The notes: generated by a model from the sequence alone, not told the origin. Numbered from the stretch's first letter, positions 15,730-23,991 are shown. The stretch is 64,000 nt of DNA from JAICJC01 sp963757605 (GCA_963757605.1 CAVWSF010000002.1:124001-188000), one strand, 5' to 3'. Numbers and translations: made by a program.

Positions 15730-17289
15730 TCATATCTGCGCCGCCACGGTTGGCCGGTAGTCGCCGAACACCTGCCGGAGCGCGCCGCAGATCTCTCCGA
15801 GCGTCGCCTCGGCCTCCACCGCAGCGATGATTGCAGGCATGGCGTTCTCCTCTCCTCCGGCGGCCTCGACGAGCCCGCCCAGGGCCGCGTCCACCGCGTC
15901 CTGGTCGCGCTCGGCCCGGAGCTCGTCGAGGCGGCCGCGCTGCTCGGCGGCCACGTCGGCCGGGACGTCGAACCGCTCGGGCAGTGGCGCGGCCTCGTCC
16001 GCGTAGCGGTTCACGCCCACCACCACGTCCTCGCCCGCCGCGATCCGGCGCTCGCGGGCGTAGGCCTCGTCGGCGATGGTCTGCTGGTAGAAGCCGGCCT
16101 CGATGGCCGCGACGGCGCCGCCCAGCTCGTCGATGTGCTCGATCAGGCGGCGGGCCTCGGCCTCGAGCTCGTCCGTCAGCCGCTCGACGTACCACGAGCC
16201 GCCCAGCGGGTCGGCCGTCCGCGTGATGCCGAACTCGTGCTGGAGCATCTGCTGCGTCCGCACCGCCAGGGTCTGGGCGTGCTCGGTCGGGATCGCGATG
16301 GCCTCGTCGAAGCACGAGAGCGCCATCGACTGCACCCCGCCCAGCGCCGCCGCGAGCGCCTGCACCGCGGCGCGGACGATGTTGTTCTCGGGCTGCTGGA
16401 GCGTGAGCGTCGAGCCGGCCGTCTGGGTGTGGGTGCGCAGCATCATCGAGCGCGGATCGCGCGCCCCGAACCGATCGCGCATGACGTGCGCCCACAGGCG
16501 GCGCAGGGCCCGGTACTTCGCGATCTCCTCGAAGAAGTCCATGTGCGTGTTGAAGATCCATGAGAGCCGGGGGCCGAACTCGTCGACCCCGACCCCGCGC
16601 TCGACCACGGCCGAGACGTAGGCGATCGCATTTGCCACCGCGAAGCCCATCTCCTGGGCCGCCGTACTCCCGGCCTCGCGCATGTGGTAGCCCGAGAGCG
16701 AGATCGCGTTGAAGCGCGGCGCCGCGGTCGCCGTCCAGGCGATCAGGTCGGCGGCCAGGCGCAGCGACGGCCGCGGCGGGTAGATGTAGGTGCCGCGGCT
16801 CACGTACTCCTTAAGGACGTCGTTCTGGGCGGTGCCGCGGATCTGGGCCGGGTCGCGGCCCTGGCGGCGGCAGGCGACGTGGTACATGGCGACCAGCACC
16901 GGCGCCGGCGCGTTGATGGTCATCGAGGTCGAGACCTCGTCGAGCGGGATGCCGTCGAACATAGCCTCCATGTCGCGGATCGAGTCGATCGCCACGCCGA
17001 CCCGGCCCACCTCGCCCTCGGCACGCGGGTCGTCGGAGTCGAGCCCCATCTGGGTGGGCAGGTCGAACGCCGTCGAGAGGCCCGGCTGGCCCTGGTCGAT
17101 CAGAAACCGGAAGCGGCGGTTGGTCTCGGCCGCGGTGCCGTAGCCGGCGTACTGGCGGATCGACCACGGCCGGCCGGCGTACATGTCGCGGTGGATGCCG
17201 CGCGTGAACGGGAACGTCCCCGGGTCGCCCAGGTCGCGCTCGTAGTCAAGCGGCGCGTCGGCGGGGACCGCGAACGGCCGCTCATCCAT
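15730..17289 (-). CDS. Acyl-CoA mutase large subunit (methylmalonyl/ethylmalonyl-CoA mutase type)
   Basis: A 519-residue TIM-barrel subunit of a B12-dependent acyl-CoA mutase, without the C-terminal cobalamin-binding domain. Motifs include RPWSIRQYAGYGTAAETNRR, GLSTAFDLPTQMGLDSDDP, STSMTINAPAPVLVAMY and SRGTYIYPPRPSLR. The Tyr of RQYAG and the Arg of SRGTYIYPP correspond to residues that bind the free carboxylate in methylmalonyl-CoA mutase, so a dicarboxylic acyl-CoA is the likely substrate. It is the split form common in archaea. Its start overlaps the crotonyl-CoA carboxylase/reductase stop by 8 bp, which favours ethylmalonyl-CoA. The small B12 subunit is not in this window. Confidence 0.88.
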   Translation of the reverse strand: MDERPFAVPADAPLDYERDLGDPGTFPFTRGIHRDMYAGRPWSIRQYAGYGTAAETNRRFRFLIDQGQPGLSTAFDLPTQMGLDSDDPRAEGEVGRVGVAIDSIRDMEAMFDGIPLDEVSTSMTINAPAPVLVAMYHVACRRQGRDPAQIRGTAQNDVLKEYVSRGTYIYPPRPSLRLAADLIAWTATAAPRFNAISLSGYHMREAGSTAAQEMGFAVANAIAYVSAVVERGVGVDEFGPRLSWIFNTHMDFFEEIAKYRALRRLWAHVMRDRFGARDPRSMMLRTHTQTAGSTLTLQQPENNIVRAAVQALAAALGGVQSMALSCFDEAIAIPTEHAQTLAVRTQQMLQHEFGITRTADPLGGSWYVERLTDELEAEARRLIEHIDELGGAVAAIEAGFYQQTIADEAYARERRIAAGEDVVVGVNRYADEAAPLPERFDVPADVAAEQRGRLDELRAERDQDAVDAALGGLVEAAGGEENAMPAIIAAVEAEATLGEICGALRQVFGDYRPTVAAQI

Positions 17290-18433
17290 CGCTTCGGCCC
17301 TCGCCCTCGCGCTCGGCCCCGACGAGCACCACCATCTTCCCGACGTGCGCGTTCTCCTTCATCATCTGGTGCGGCACCGGGCACTCCGTCCACGGGAAGA
17401 CGCGCGACAGCACCGGCTCGATCTTGCCCTCGGCGATGAGTTGGTTCGCGCGCTGGCACTCATAAGCGTTCGCGAAGTGGCTCCCGAGGATGGTCTTCTG
17501 GCGCATCCACAGGTAGCGCACGTCGAAGTCGAGCTGGAAGCCGGACGTCGCGCCGCAGATCACGATCGTGCCGAACGTCTTGCACACGAAGACCGACGTG
17601 AAGAACGTGGCCGCGCCGACGTGCTCGAACACGATGTCGGCGTCCGAGCCGCCGGTGACCTCGCGGATGGCCTTCCCGAAGCGCTTGATCTCGTCGAAGT
17701 TGCGCTCGCCGGTGTCGGGGTCGTGGAGGGCGAAGTCGCGCCGGTCGATCACCGCCGTGGCGCCCAGGCCGGTCACGAGCTCGCGCTTGTCATCGGAGGA
17801 AACGACGGCGACCGCGTTCGCGCCGTAGAGGCGGCAGAGCTGCACCGCGAACGTCCCCAGGCCGCCTCCGGCCCCCCAGACCAGCACGTTGTCGCCGGCC
17901 TTCACGCAGGCCCGGTCGACCAGCATCCGGTAGGCGGTGAAGTACGTGAGCCCGTAGGAGGCGGCCTCCTCCCACGTCAGCCGGGCCGGCTTCGCCAGGA
18001 GCTGCTGGGACTGGACGAGGCAGTACTCGGCGAAGCTCCCCCAGTTCGTCTCGTACGCCCAGATCTTCTGGCGTGAGCAGGCCATCGGGTCGAGGCCGTT
18101 GCACTCCGGGCACTCGCCGCAGCTCTGGTTGCAGTGGATCACGACCTCGTCGCCGAGCTTCCAGCGCGTGACGCCCGGCCCGACCCGCTCGACGATCCCC
18201 GAGGCGTCGGAGCCGGCGATGTGGAAGTCGTAGCCGGTGTAGCGGAAGATCGAGACCGGGAGCCCGAGCGAAGCCCACACACCGTTGTAGTTCACGCCTG
18301 CGGCCATGACCCGCACGAGCACCTCGCCGGGGCCGGGGTCGGGCACGTCGATCTGCTCGAGCTGCATGGCGTCGACCGGATCGCCCAGGCGCTCCGGACG
18401 GATCACCCACGCCTCCATGGTGGCGTCCCCCAT
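17282..18433 (-). CDS. ccr: Crotonyl-CoA carboxylase/reductase
   Basis: A 383-residue zinc-free medium-chain dehydrogenase. It resembles crotonyl-CoA carboxylase/reductases: AAGVNYNGVWASLG, HCNQSCGECPECNGLDPMA, WAYETNWGSFAEYCLVQ, LTWEEAASYGLTYFTAYRML, the nucleotide loop WGAGGGLGTFAVQL, and GSHFANAYECQRANQLIAEG. The enzyme reduces crotonyl-CoA with NADPH while fixing CO2 to give ethylmalonyl-CoA, the committing step of the ethylmalonyl-CoA pathway. It is shorter than Rhodobacter and Streptomyces enzymes (about 430-450 residues) because of a short N-terminus. An internal ATG at 18418 is an alternative start. It lies 17 bp after rlmN and overlaps the mutase gene. Confidence 0.88.
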   Translation of the reverse strand: MGDATMEAWVIRPERLGDPVDAMQLEQIDVPDPGPGEVLVRVMAAGVNYNGVWASLGLPVSIFRYTGYDFHIAGSDASGIVERVGPGVTRWKLGDEVVIHCNQSCGECPECNGLDPMACSRQKIWAYETNWGSFAEYCLVQSQQLLAKPARLTWEEAASYGLTYFTAYRMLVDRACVKAGDNVLVWGAGGGLGTFAVQLCRLYGANAVAVVSSDDKRELVTGLGATAVIDRRDFALHDPDTGERNFDEIKRFGKAIREVTGGSDADIVFEHVGAATFFTSVFVCKTFGTIVICGATSGFQLDFDVRYLWMRQKTILGSHFANAYECQRANQLIAEGKIEPVLSRVFPWTECPVPHQMMKENAHVGKMVVLVGAEREGEGRSDG

Positions 18434-18450
18434 CGATCGAGTCTACTTGC

Positions 18451-19503
18451 CTAGGCGCCGGCGGTCTGCCGCCGGAGCTGGCGGCGCCGCGCCCTCGCTC
18501 CCGCGACCGCAAGCTGCCCGCAGGCGGCCTCGATGTCGCTTCCGTGGGAGCGGCGGTAGCTCGCGCCGACCCCGAGATCGCGCAGGATCTCGGCGAAGGC
18601 CGCCACACGCTCCTGCGGCGAGGCGGAGTAGTCCGAGGCGGTCGGGTTGTAGGCGATCAGGTTCACGTGGAAGGCCGGCCCGGCGCCGAGCAGCCGCCCC
18701 AGCCGGCGGGCGTCGGCGTCGGAGTCGTTCACGCCGTCGAGGAGCAGGTACTCGACGAACACACGCCGGCCGGTGCGCTCGCGGTAGTCGCGGCAGGCCT
18801 GCATCAGGCGCGCAACCGGGAAGCGGCGCGTGACGGGCATCAGCTGCTCGCGGAGCTCATCGGTGGGGGCGTGCAGCGAAAGCGCGAGGCGCAGCGGCAG
18901 CGGCTCCTCGGCCAGCGCCTCGATGCCGGGGACCCAGCCGGCGGTCGAGATGGCGATGTGGCGGGCGCCCAGGTTGAACCCGTCCGGGTCGTGCATCGTC
19001 CGGCAGGCGGCCAGCACGTTGTCGTAGTTCAGGAACGGCTCGCCCATCCCCATCATCACCACGTTCCCGACGCTCGCCCCGCGGTCGCGCAGGATCCGTG
19101 CCAGCGCGAGCACCTGCTCGACGATCTCGCCGGAGCGCAGGCTGCGGCCGAGGCCCATCTCGCCGGTCGCGCAGAACGTGCACGCGAGCGGGCAGCCGGA
19201 CTGGGAGGAGAGGCACGCCGTCCGCCGGCCGCGGTGCCGCATCGCCACCGCCTCGACCGGGAAGCCGTCGCGCGTCGTGAGCCGCAGCTTGATCGTGCCG
19301 TCGGCCGATTCGCGCACCTCGTCGACCGCGAGCTCGGCCAGCGGCTCGGCCTCGGCCAGGCGCCGTCGCAGCGCGAGAGACAGGCCCGTCATGCCGTCGT
19401 AGTCGGCCGTCAGGGTGCGCGTTGCGGCCTGGTAGACCTGGCGCGACCGGTACCTGGGCTCCCCCCATTCGGCCAAGAGGGCTTCGACGCGTGCGAAATC
19501 CAC
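18451..19503 (-). CDS. rlmN: 23S rRNA (adenine2503-C2)-methyltransferase
   Basis: A 350-residue radical SAM methyltransferase of normal size. The N-terminal accessory domain (RYRSRQVYQAATR) is followed by the SQSGCPLACTFCATGEMGLGR loop, whose CxxxCxxC motif holds the 4Fe-4S cluster. VVMMGMGEPFLNYDNV, HIAISTAGWVPGI and LRLALSLHAPTDELR follow. The C-terminal GSDIEAACGQL carries the Cys that becomes transiently methylated. It methylates A2503 of 23S rRNA and A37 of some tRNAs. It is read in the same direction as ccr, mutase and ribB and may share their transcript. It is divergent from the gene at 19551. Confidence 0.95.
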   Translation of the reverse strand: MDFARVEALLAEWGEPRYRSRQVYQAATRTLTADYDGMTGLSLALRRRLAEAEPLAELAVDEVRESADGTIKLRLTTRDGFPVEAVAMRHRGRRTACLSSQSGCPLACTFCATGEMGLGRSLRSGEIVEQVLALARILRDRGASVGNVVMMGMGEPFLNYDNVLAACRTMHDPDGFNLGARHIAISTAGWVPGIEALAEEPLPLRLALSLHAPTDELREQLMPVTRRFPVARLMQACRDYRERTGRRVFVEYLLLDGVNDSDADARRLGRLLGAGPAFHVNLIAYNPTASDYSASPQERVAAFAEILRDLGVGASYRRSHGSDIEAACGQLAVAGARARRRQLRRQTAGA

Positions 19504-19550
19504 CGTGGTAGTGTGACTTGAAACCGGCGATCTCGAGGGAGGTGGGCCAG

Positions 19551-19913
19551 ATGCCCACGAAAATGAAGACCGACAAGATGGCCGAGACGCTCACTCCGCT
19601 CGTCACACGCGTGGCGAACGACGAGGAGCTACGGGCACACGCAAAGACGGCGCTCGACTCGGCGAAGACCATCTACGCCAAGATCCAGGCGGACGGCCCG
19701 CGCAAGGCCGCGACGTCGCGCACCGTGACCGACGAGGTCATGAAGGCCGCCGGCGAGCTCAAGGTCGCAGCGGCCCGGCTCTCCGACAAGCCCGCCAAGA
19801 AGAGCCGCAAGTTCGGCCGCCTGCTCATCGGCGGCGCCATCGCGGTGGCGGCGGCGATCGGCATCAAGAAGGTTCTCTCGTCCGACGAGGACGAGTTCGA
19901 CTACGAGCCCTGA
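19551..19913 (+). CDS. Small membrane-anchored protein, unknown function
   Basis: A 120-residue protein from ATG 19551, preceded by a strong GGGAGGTG ribosome binding site. The first 85 residues are helical and Lys/Ala-rich. A basic patch (KPAKKSRKFGR) is followed by one transmembrane segment (LLIGGAIAVAAAIGIKKVL) and an acidic tail ending SSDEDEFDYEP. No family recognised. The layout suggests a cytoplasmic amphipathic domain tethered to the membrane. The acetyl-CoA synthetase gene starts 1 nt after its stop, so the two are almost certainly cotranscribed. Confidence 0.7.
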   Translation: MPTKMKTDKMAETLTPLVTRVANDEELRAHAKTALDSAKTIYAKIQADGPRKAATSRTVTDEVMKAAGELKVAAARLSDKPAKKSRKFGRLLIGGAIAVAAAIGIKKVLSSDEDEFDYEP

Positions 19914-19914
19914 G

Positions 19915-21903
19915 ATGGGCGACGGGAGCCGAGAGGCGGCCGAGGCCGCCATCGACGTCCTGCTGCAGGAGCGGCGCGAATTCCCGCCACCGGCGGAGTT
20001 CGTCTCCCAAGCGGTCGTCTCGGATCCCGGCGTCTACGAGCACGCTGAGGCCGACCTCGACGGGTTCTGGCTCGACCAGACCCGGAGCCTGCTCGACTGG
20101 TTCCAGGAGCCGACCAAGGGGCTCGAGTGGGACCCGCCGCACTGCACGTGGTTCAAAGACGGCGTCCTGAATGTGAGCCACAACTGCCTCGACCGGCACG
20201 TCGCCGCCGGTCGAGGCTCGAAGGTCGCCTACCACTTCGTCCCCGAGCCGGTCGGCGAGGAGACGCGCGCGATCACGTACGCCGAGCTCCTCGCCGACGT
20301 CTGCCGGATGGCGAACGCCCTGCGCGGGCTCGGCATCGGCAAGGGCGACGTCGTCGGCATCTACATGGGCATGGTGCCCGAGTTGCCCGTCGCGATGCTG
20401 GCCTGCGCCCGGATCGGCGCGCCGCACGTCGTCGTCTTCGGCGGGTTCTCGGCGGAGTCGCTGGGCGAGCGGCTCGAGTCGACGGGGGCCAGGGCGCTCA
20501 TCACCCAGGACGAGGCGTGGCGGAAGGGCGCCGGGGTCGCGCTCAAGACGACCGCCGACGAGGCCGTGAAGCTGGCGCCGTCGGTCGAGAGCATGGTCGT
20601 CCTGCGCCGCACCGGGGTCGAGGTGCCGATGCAGGATGGGCGCGACCACTGGTGGCACGACCTGGTGCCCGGGCAGAAGGACACCTGCGAGCCCGAGCGG
20701 GTCGAGGCCGAGCACATGCTCTATGCGCTGCACACGTCCGGGACGACCGCGAAGCCCAAGGCGGCGGTCCACACATCGGGCGGCTACCTCACGTACGTGG
20801 CCCTGACGCACAGGTGGATCTTCGACATCCACGACGACGACGTGTGGTGGTGCGCCGCCGACATCGGCTGGGTGACCGGGCACAGCTACATCGTCTACGG
20901 CCCGCTCGCGAACGGCGCGACCGGCGTCCTCTACGAGGGCGACCCGATGTTCCCCGGGCCGGAGCGCCACTGGCAGATCATCGACCAGTACAAGGTGACG
21001 CAGTACTACACGGCGCCGACCCTGATCCGGGCCTTCATCAAGTCCGGCCCCGACATCCCGGCCGCCCACGATCTCACGTCGCTTCGGCTCCTCGGCACCG
21101 TCGGCGAGCCGATCAACCCCGAGGCCTGGGTGTGGTACTGGAAGTACATCGGCGGCGAGCGCTGCCCGATCGTCGACACGTGGTGGCAGACCGAGACGGG
21201 CGGCATCCTCATCACGCCGCTGCCGGCGGTCGTCACACAGAAGCCCGGCTCGGCGACGCGTCCGTTCCCCGGGATCGCGGCCTCGGTGGTCGACGACCAC
21301 GGGAACCCCGTCGAGCACGGCAAGGGCGGCTACCTGGTCATCACCCGGCCATGGCCGGGCATGTTCCGCACGCTCTACCACGACGACGAGCGCTACGTCT
21401 CGAACTACTTCTCGCGCTTCGACGTGCGCACCTACTTCCCCGGCGACGGCGCCCGCCAGGACGAGAACGGCGACTTCTGGCTCCTGGGCCGTGTGGACGA
21501 CGTGATGAACGTCTCCGGCCACCGGCTCTCGACGATCGAGCTCGAGTCGACGCTCGTGGAGCACCCGGCCGTCGCCGAGGCCGCCGCAACCGCGGCGCCC
21601 GACTCGTTCACCGGCCAGACGCCGCTCTGCTTCGTCCTGCTGCGCGCCGGCTACGAGCCATCCGACGAGCTCGCGGCCGAGCTGCGCGAGTGGATCGGGC
21701 AGAAGATCGGCAAGATCGCCCGCCCCAAGGCCGTGATCATCGCCGACGACCTGCCGAAGACGCGGTCGGGCAAGATCATGCGCCGGCTTCTGAAGGACAT
21801 CGCCGAGGGCCACGAGCTGGGCGACACGACGACGCTCCGCGACCCGGCCGTCGTCGACGACCTGAAGCGCCGCGCCGACGAGATCCTCTCCGCCAGCCGC
21901 TGA
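19915..21903 (+). CDS. acsA: Acetyl-CoA synthetase
   Basis: A 662-residue AMP-forming acetate:CoA ligase of normal length. The P-loop is LHTSGTTAKPKAAVHTSGGY, with Ala where most members have Gly (TSGTTGKPK). DTWWQTETGG contains the Trp that limits the pocket to acetate. GDFWLLGRVDDVMNVSGHRL is the hinge to the C-terminal domain, and LPKTRSGKIMRRLL carries the catalytic Lys that is a known acetylation site in this family. It activates acetate to acetyl-CoA in the cytoplasm and would feed the ethylmalonyl-CoA pathway encoded on both sides of it. It overlaps the downstream phosphatase gene by 4 nt. Confidence 0.95.
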   Translation: MGDGSREAAEAAIDVLLQERREFPPPAEFVSQAVVSDPGVYEHAEADLDGFWLDQTRSLLDWFQEPTKGLEWDPPHCTWFKDGVLNVSHNCLDRHVAAGRGSKVAYHFVPEPVGEETRAITYAELLADVCRMANALRGLGIGKGDVVGIYMGMVPELPVAMLACARIGAPHVVVFGGFSAESLGERLESTGARALITQDEAWRKGAGVALKTTADEAVKLAPSVESMVVLRRTGVEVPMQDGRDHWWHDLVPGQKDTCEPERVEAEHMLYALHTSGTTAKPKAAVHTSGGYLTYVALTHRWIFDIHDDDVWWCAADIGWVTGHSYIVYGPLANGATGVLYEGDPMFPGPERHWQIIDQYKVTQYYTAPTLIRAFIKSGPDIPAAHDLTSLRLLGTVGEPINPEAWVWYWKYIGGERCPIVDTWWQTETGGILITPLPAVVTQKPGSATRPFPGIAASVVDDHGNPVEHGKGGYLVITRPWPGMFRTLYHDDERYVSNYFSRFDVRTYFPGDGARQDENGDFWLLGRVDDVMNVSGHRLSTIELESTLVEHPAVAEAAATAAPDSFTGQTPLCFVLLRAGYEPSDELAAELREWIGQKIGKIARPKAVIIADDLPKTRSGKIMRRLLKDIAEGHELGDTTTLRDPAVVDDLKRRADEILSASR

Positions 21904-22433
21904 CGCGGATCCTCCTCATCCGCCACGCGGAGCCCGTGCCGCAGAGCGGCGCGAACGAGCAGAACGACCGGCCACTCTCCGCCCGAGGGGCGGTTGACGC
22001 TGACGAGCTCGCGGCGAGGCTCGCGGACGAGCCCCTGGCGGCCGTCTACTCGAGCCCGTACCCGCGCGCGCTCCAGACGGCGCTCCCCGTCGCAGCGCGC
22101 CACGGCCTCGAGGTGGAGGTCCTCGCCGATCTGCGCGAGCGGCTCCTCAGCCCCCAGCCGCTGGCGGACTGGTACGCGGAGGTCCGGCGCAGCTGGGACG
22201 ACTTCGACCGCGCTCACTCCGGCGGGGAGTCGAGCCGGGCGGCCCAGGCCCGCGCCACCCGCGTGCTCGCCGAGCTGGCGGCGCGGCACCCCGGGGCGAC
22301 GATCGCTGCAGCCAGCCACGGCAACCTGATCGCGCTTGCGCTCAACTGCCTCGACCCCGCGGTCGGATTCGACGTCTGGGACGCGATGCCGATGCCTGCG
22401 CTCTACGAGATCGAGGTCGGCCGTTCAGCCTGA
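21900..22433 (+). CDS. Histidine phosphatase / phosphoglycerate mutase family protein with probable CTG start
   Basis: A 177-residue histidine phosphatase. The catalytic box ILLIRHAEP is at the N-terminus; RPLSARGAVDADELAARL, YSSPYPRALQTA with the second phosphate-binding Arg, and AAASHGNLIALAL with the second His follow. Substrate unknown. No ATG, GTG or TTG lies close upstream in this frame, and the next GTG would remove the catalytic RH. Starting at CTG 21900 gives MTRILLIRHAEP, the expected N-terminus, and a CTGA overlap with the acsA stop. This start is inferred, not proven. Confidence 0.78.
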   Translation: MTRILLIRHAEPVPQSGANEQNDRPLSARGAVDADELAARLADEPLAAVYSSPYPRALQTALPVAARHGLEVEVLADLRERLLSPQPLADWYAEVRRSWDDFDRAHSGGESSRAAQARATRVLAELAARHPGATIAAASHGNLIALALNCLDPAVGFDVWDAMPMPALYEIEVGRSA

Positions 22434-22462
22434 AACATTGGCATCAGGCACCGGTGTTTCAG
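22430..22462. terminator. Hairpin between convergent genes
   Basis: CTGAAACATTGG (22430-22441) pairs with CCGGTGTTTCAG (22451-22462): 12 base pairs including two G-T pairs, around a 9-nt loop. It overlaps the stop codons of the phosphatase (plus) and the TauE-like gene (minus), so a two-way terminator is likely. No long T-run follows on either strand. Confidence 0.5.
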
Positions 22463-22845
22463 CTTGACGGATCGCCAGCGGGTGGGTGGAGCGCGCGCCA
22501 GGCGAGCTGGGCGGCCACGATGACCAGCATGATGGCGAAGATGCGCTCCAGCGTCTGGTTGCCGATCGAGGTCGCCACCACCTCGCCGACCTTCGTCATC
22601 GGCACGGAGGCGACGCCGACGATCAGCGCGTCGTGCCAGTTGACCGTGCCGTAGCGCGTCTGGCGCCAGGCGCCCATCGCGATCACGGGCACCATCGCCG
22701 CCAGCGAAGTCGCCACGGCGACGTGGGCGGTGTGGCCGAGGAAGATCAGCGTCGGCACGAAGATGATGCCGCCGCCCACGCCGAAGAGCGCCGAGAGGGT
22801 GCCTGCCAGGACGCCGAGCGCGACTGCGATCAGCTCGTGGCTCAC
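22459..22845 (-). CDS. Half-size TauE/SafE family membrane protein (second half)
   Basis: A 128-residue hydrophobic protein starting at GTG 22845. It has the TauE/SafE (DUF81) repeat signature LSALFGVGGGIIFVPTLIFL, then HVAVATSLAAMVPVIAMGAW and about four membrane segments in all. Complete transporters of this family carry two such repeats in one chain of about 250 residues. Here each repeat is its own gene; this one follows the other with a GTGA overlap. Family members export or import sulfite, sulfonates or organic anions. The pair probably forms a heterodimer; the substrate is unknown. Confidence 0.78.
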   Translation of the reverse strand: MSHELIAVALGVLAGTLSALFGVGGGIIFVPTLIFLGHTAHVAVATSLAAMVPVIAMGAWRQTRYGTVNWHDALIVGVASVPMTKVGEVVATSIGNQTLERIFAIMLVIVAAQLAWRALHPPAGDPSS

Positions 22846-23198
22846 AACGCCAGCTTCACCGCCGTCGCGAGCAGGAACGCGGCGAACGCCAGCGTCACTG
22901 TCCTGGCGGTGATCCGCTGGTGGATCCAGGCGCCGAAGACCGCGCCGACCACGGCCGGCATGCCGATCAGCAGGGCGTCGCGCCAGGCCACGTTCCCGGC
23001 CTGTGCGTGCGACGCGGCGGCCGCGATCGCGGTCAGGAGGATTGCCGCCAGGGAGGTCGACATGGCCCGCTTCGGCTGGTACCCGGCACCGGCGACGAGG
23101 AGCGGGACGATCAGGATCCCGCCCCCGACTCCCAGCACGCCGGAGAGGAACCCGGCCGCCAGTCCGATGCCCACGAGGGCCAGGGTCCGCTCTGACAC
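22842..23198 (-). CDS. Half-size TauE/SafE family membrane protein (first half)
   Basis: A 118-residue membrane protein starting at GTG 23198. The repeat motif FLSGVLGVGGGILIVPLLVA is followed by RAMSTSLAAILLTAIAAAAS and two more hydrophobic segments. It is similar in layout to the gene that overlaps it at 22845, as expected for the two repeats of a TauE/SafE transporter. There is no frameshift that would rejoin them: both have clean ends and a 4-nt overlap. It is divergent from the trehalose phosphatase gene with only 19 bp between starts, so promoters must overlap or messages must be leaderless. Confidence 0.78.
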   Translation of the reverse strand: MSERTLALVGIGLAAGFLSGVLGVGGGILIVPLLVAGAGYQPKRAMSTSLAAILLTAIAAAASHAQAGNVAWRDALLIGMPAVVGAVFGAWIHQRITARTVTLAFAAFLLATAVKLAL

Positions 23199-23217
23199 AC
23201 CGATAGTGTACGAGCCC

Positions 23218-23991
23218 GTGGACCGGAGCCTGGCGCGTCTCGTGGCACCTCTGAGGGCCGATCCGCGGCACGGCGGCGTGGTGTGCGACATCGACGGCAC
23301 GCTGGCACCGATCGCCGCGACGCCCGACGACGCCCGGGTGGTCCCGGAGGCGCTCGATGCCCTCGACCGCTTGACGCGGGTCTACGCGCTCGTGGCCTGC
23401 GTGACCGGCCGGCCCGCCGCCCAGGCCCGGCGCATGGTGCCGCTCGACGCCGTCGCGATCTCCGGGAACCACGGCCTCGAGGTGTGGCGCGACGGCGCCG
23501 TCCACCTCGCCCCGCAGGCCGCCAAGTACGTGGAGCCGATGGCCGACGCGCTCCAGCTCGTGCGAAACGACGGGCTCCTCCCCGAGCTCGGCTGCCATAT
23601 CGAGGACAAGGGGATCACCTTCACGATCCACTTCCGCGGCTCGCCTCGCGCCGACCACGCGGCCCGCTACCTCGAGACGCAGATCGTGCCGAAGCTGGAG
23701 CGGGCGGGGCTCGCGTCGAGCTTCGGCCGGATGGTGCTCGAGGTCCGCCCGCCGATCGCGGTCGACAAGGGCGCGGCGGTGAAGCGGCTGCGCGGGCGCC
23801 GGCACATCACGGAGATCCTCTTCGTCGGCGACGACTCGAGCGACGTCGACGCGTTTCGCGAGGCGACGGTGCGGGTCGCCGTGCGATCGCCCGAGGCTCC
23901 GCGCGCGCTCCTGGCTGCGGCAGACGCCGTCGTCGACGGCCCGGCCGACGTCGTCGAGCTCCTGGAGCACCTCGCCGACACGACCGACTGA
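23218..23991 (+). CDS. otsB: Trehalose-6-phosphate phosphatase
   Basis: A 257-residue HAD-superfamily phosphatase. Motif I is CDIDGTLAPIAATPDDARVV with the nucleophile and acid Asp; motif II lies around ACVTGRPAAQARRMV; ISGNHGLEVW is the OtsB cap signature; VDKGAAVKRL supplies the conserved Lys; GDDSSDVDAFRE is motif IV. It releases trehalose from trehalose 6-phosphate, making an osmoprotectant. No trehalose-phosphate synthase gene is in this window. Start GTG 23218; another in-frame GTG lies at 23206. Confidence 0.88.
   Translation: MDRSLARLVAPLRADPRHGGVVCDIDGTLAPIAATPDDARVVPEALDALDRLTRVYALVACVTGRPAAQARRMVPLDAVAISGNHGLEVWRDGAVHLAPQAAKYVEPMADALQLVRNDGLLPELGCHIEDKGITFTIHFRGSPRADHAARYLETQIVPKLERAGLASSFGRMVLEVRPPIAVDKGAAVKRLRGRRHITEILFVGDDSSDVDAFREATVRVAVRSPEAPRALLAAADAVVDGPADVVELLEHLADTTD

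Noticed and set aside
17282..18433. Ordinary zinc alcohol dehydrogenase
   Set aside because: Motifs NYNGVW, CNGLDPMA, YETNWGSFAE and GSHFAN are those of crotonyl-CoA carboxylase/reductase, and the neighbour is an acyl-CoA mutase.
20127..21899. Upstream extension of the phosphatase frame through acsA
   Set aside because: Translation is low-complexity Arg/Gly/Ala overlap of acsA; the phosphatase fold begins only at ILLIRHAEP.
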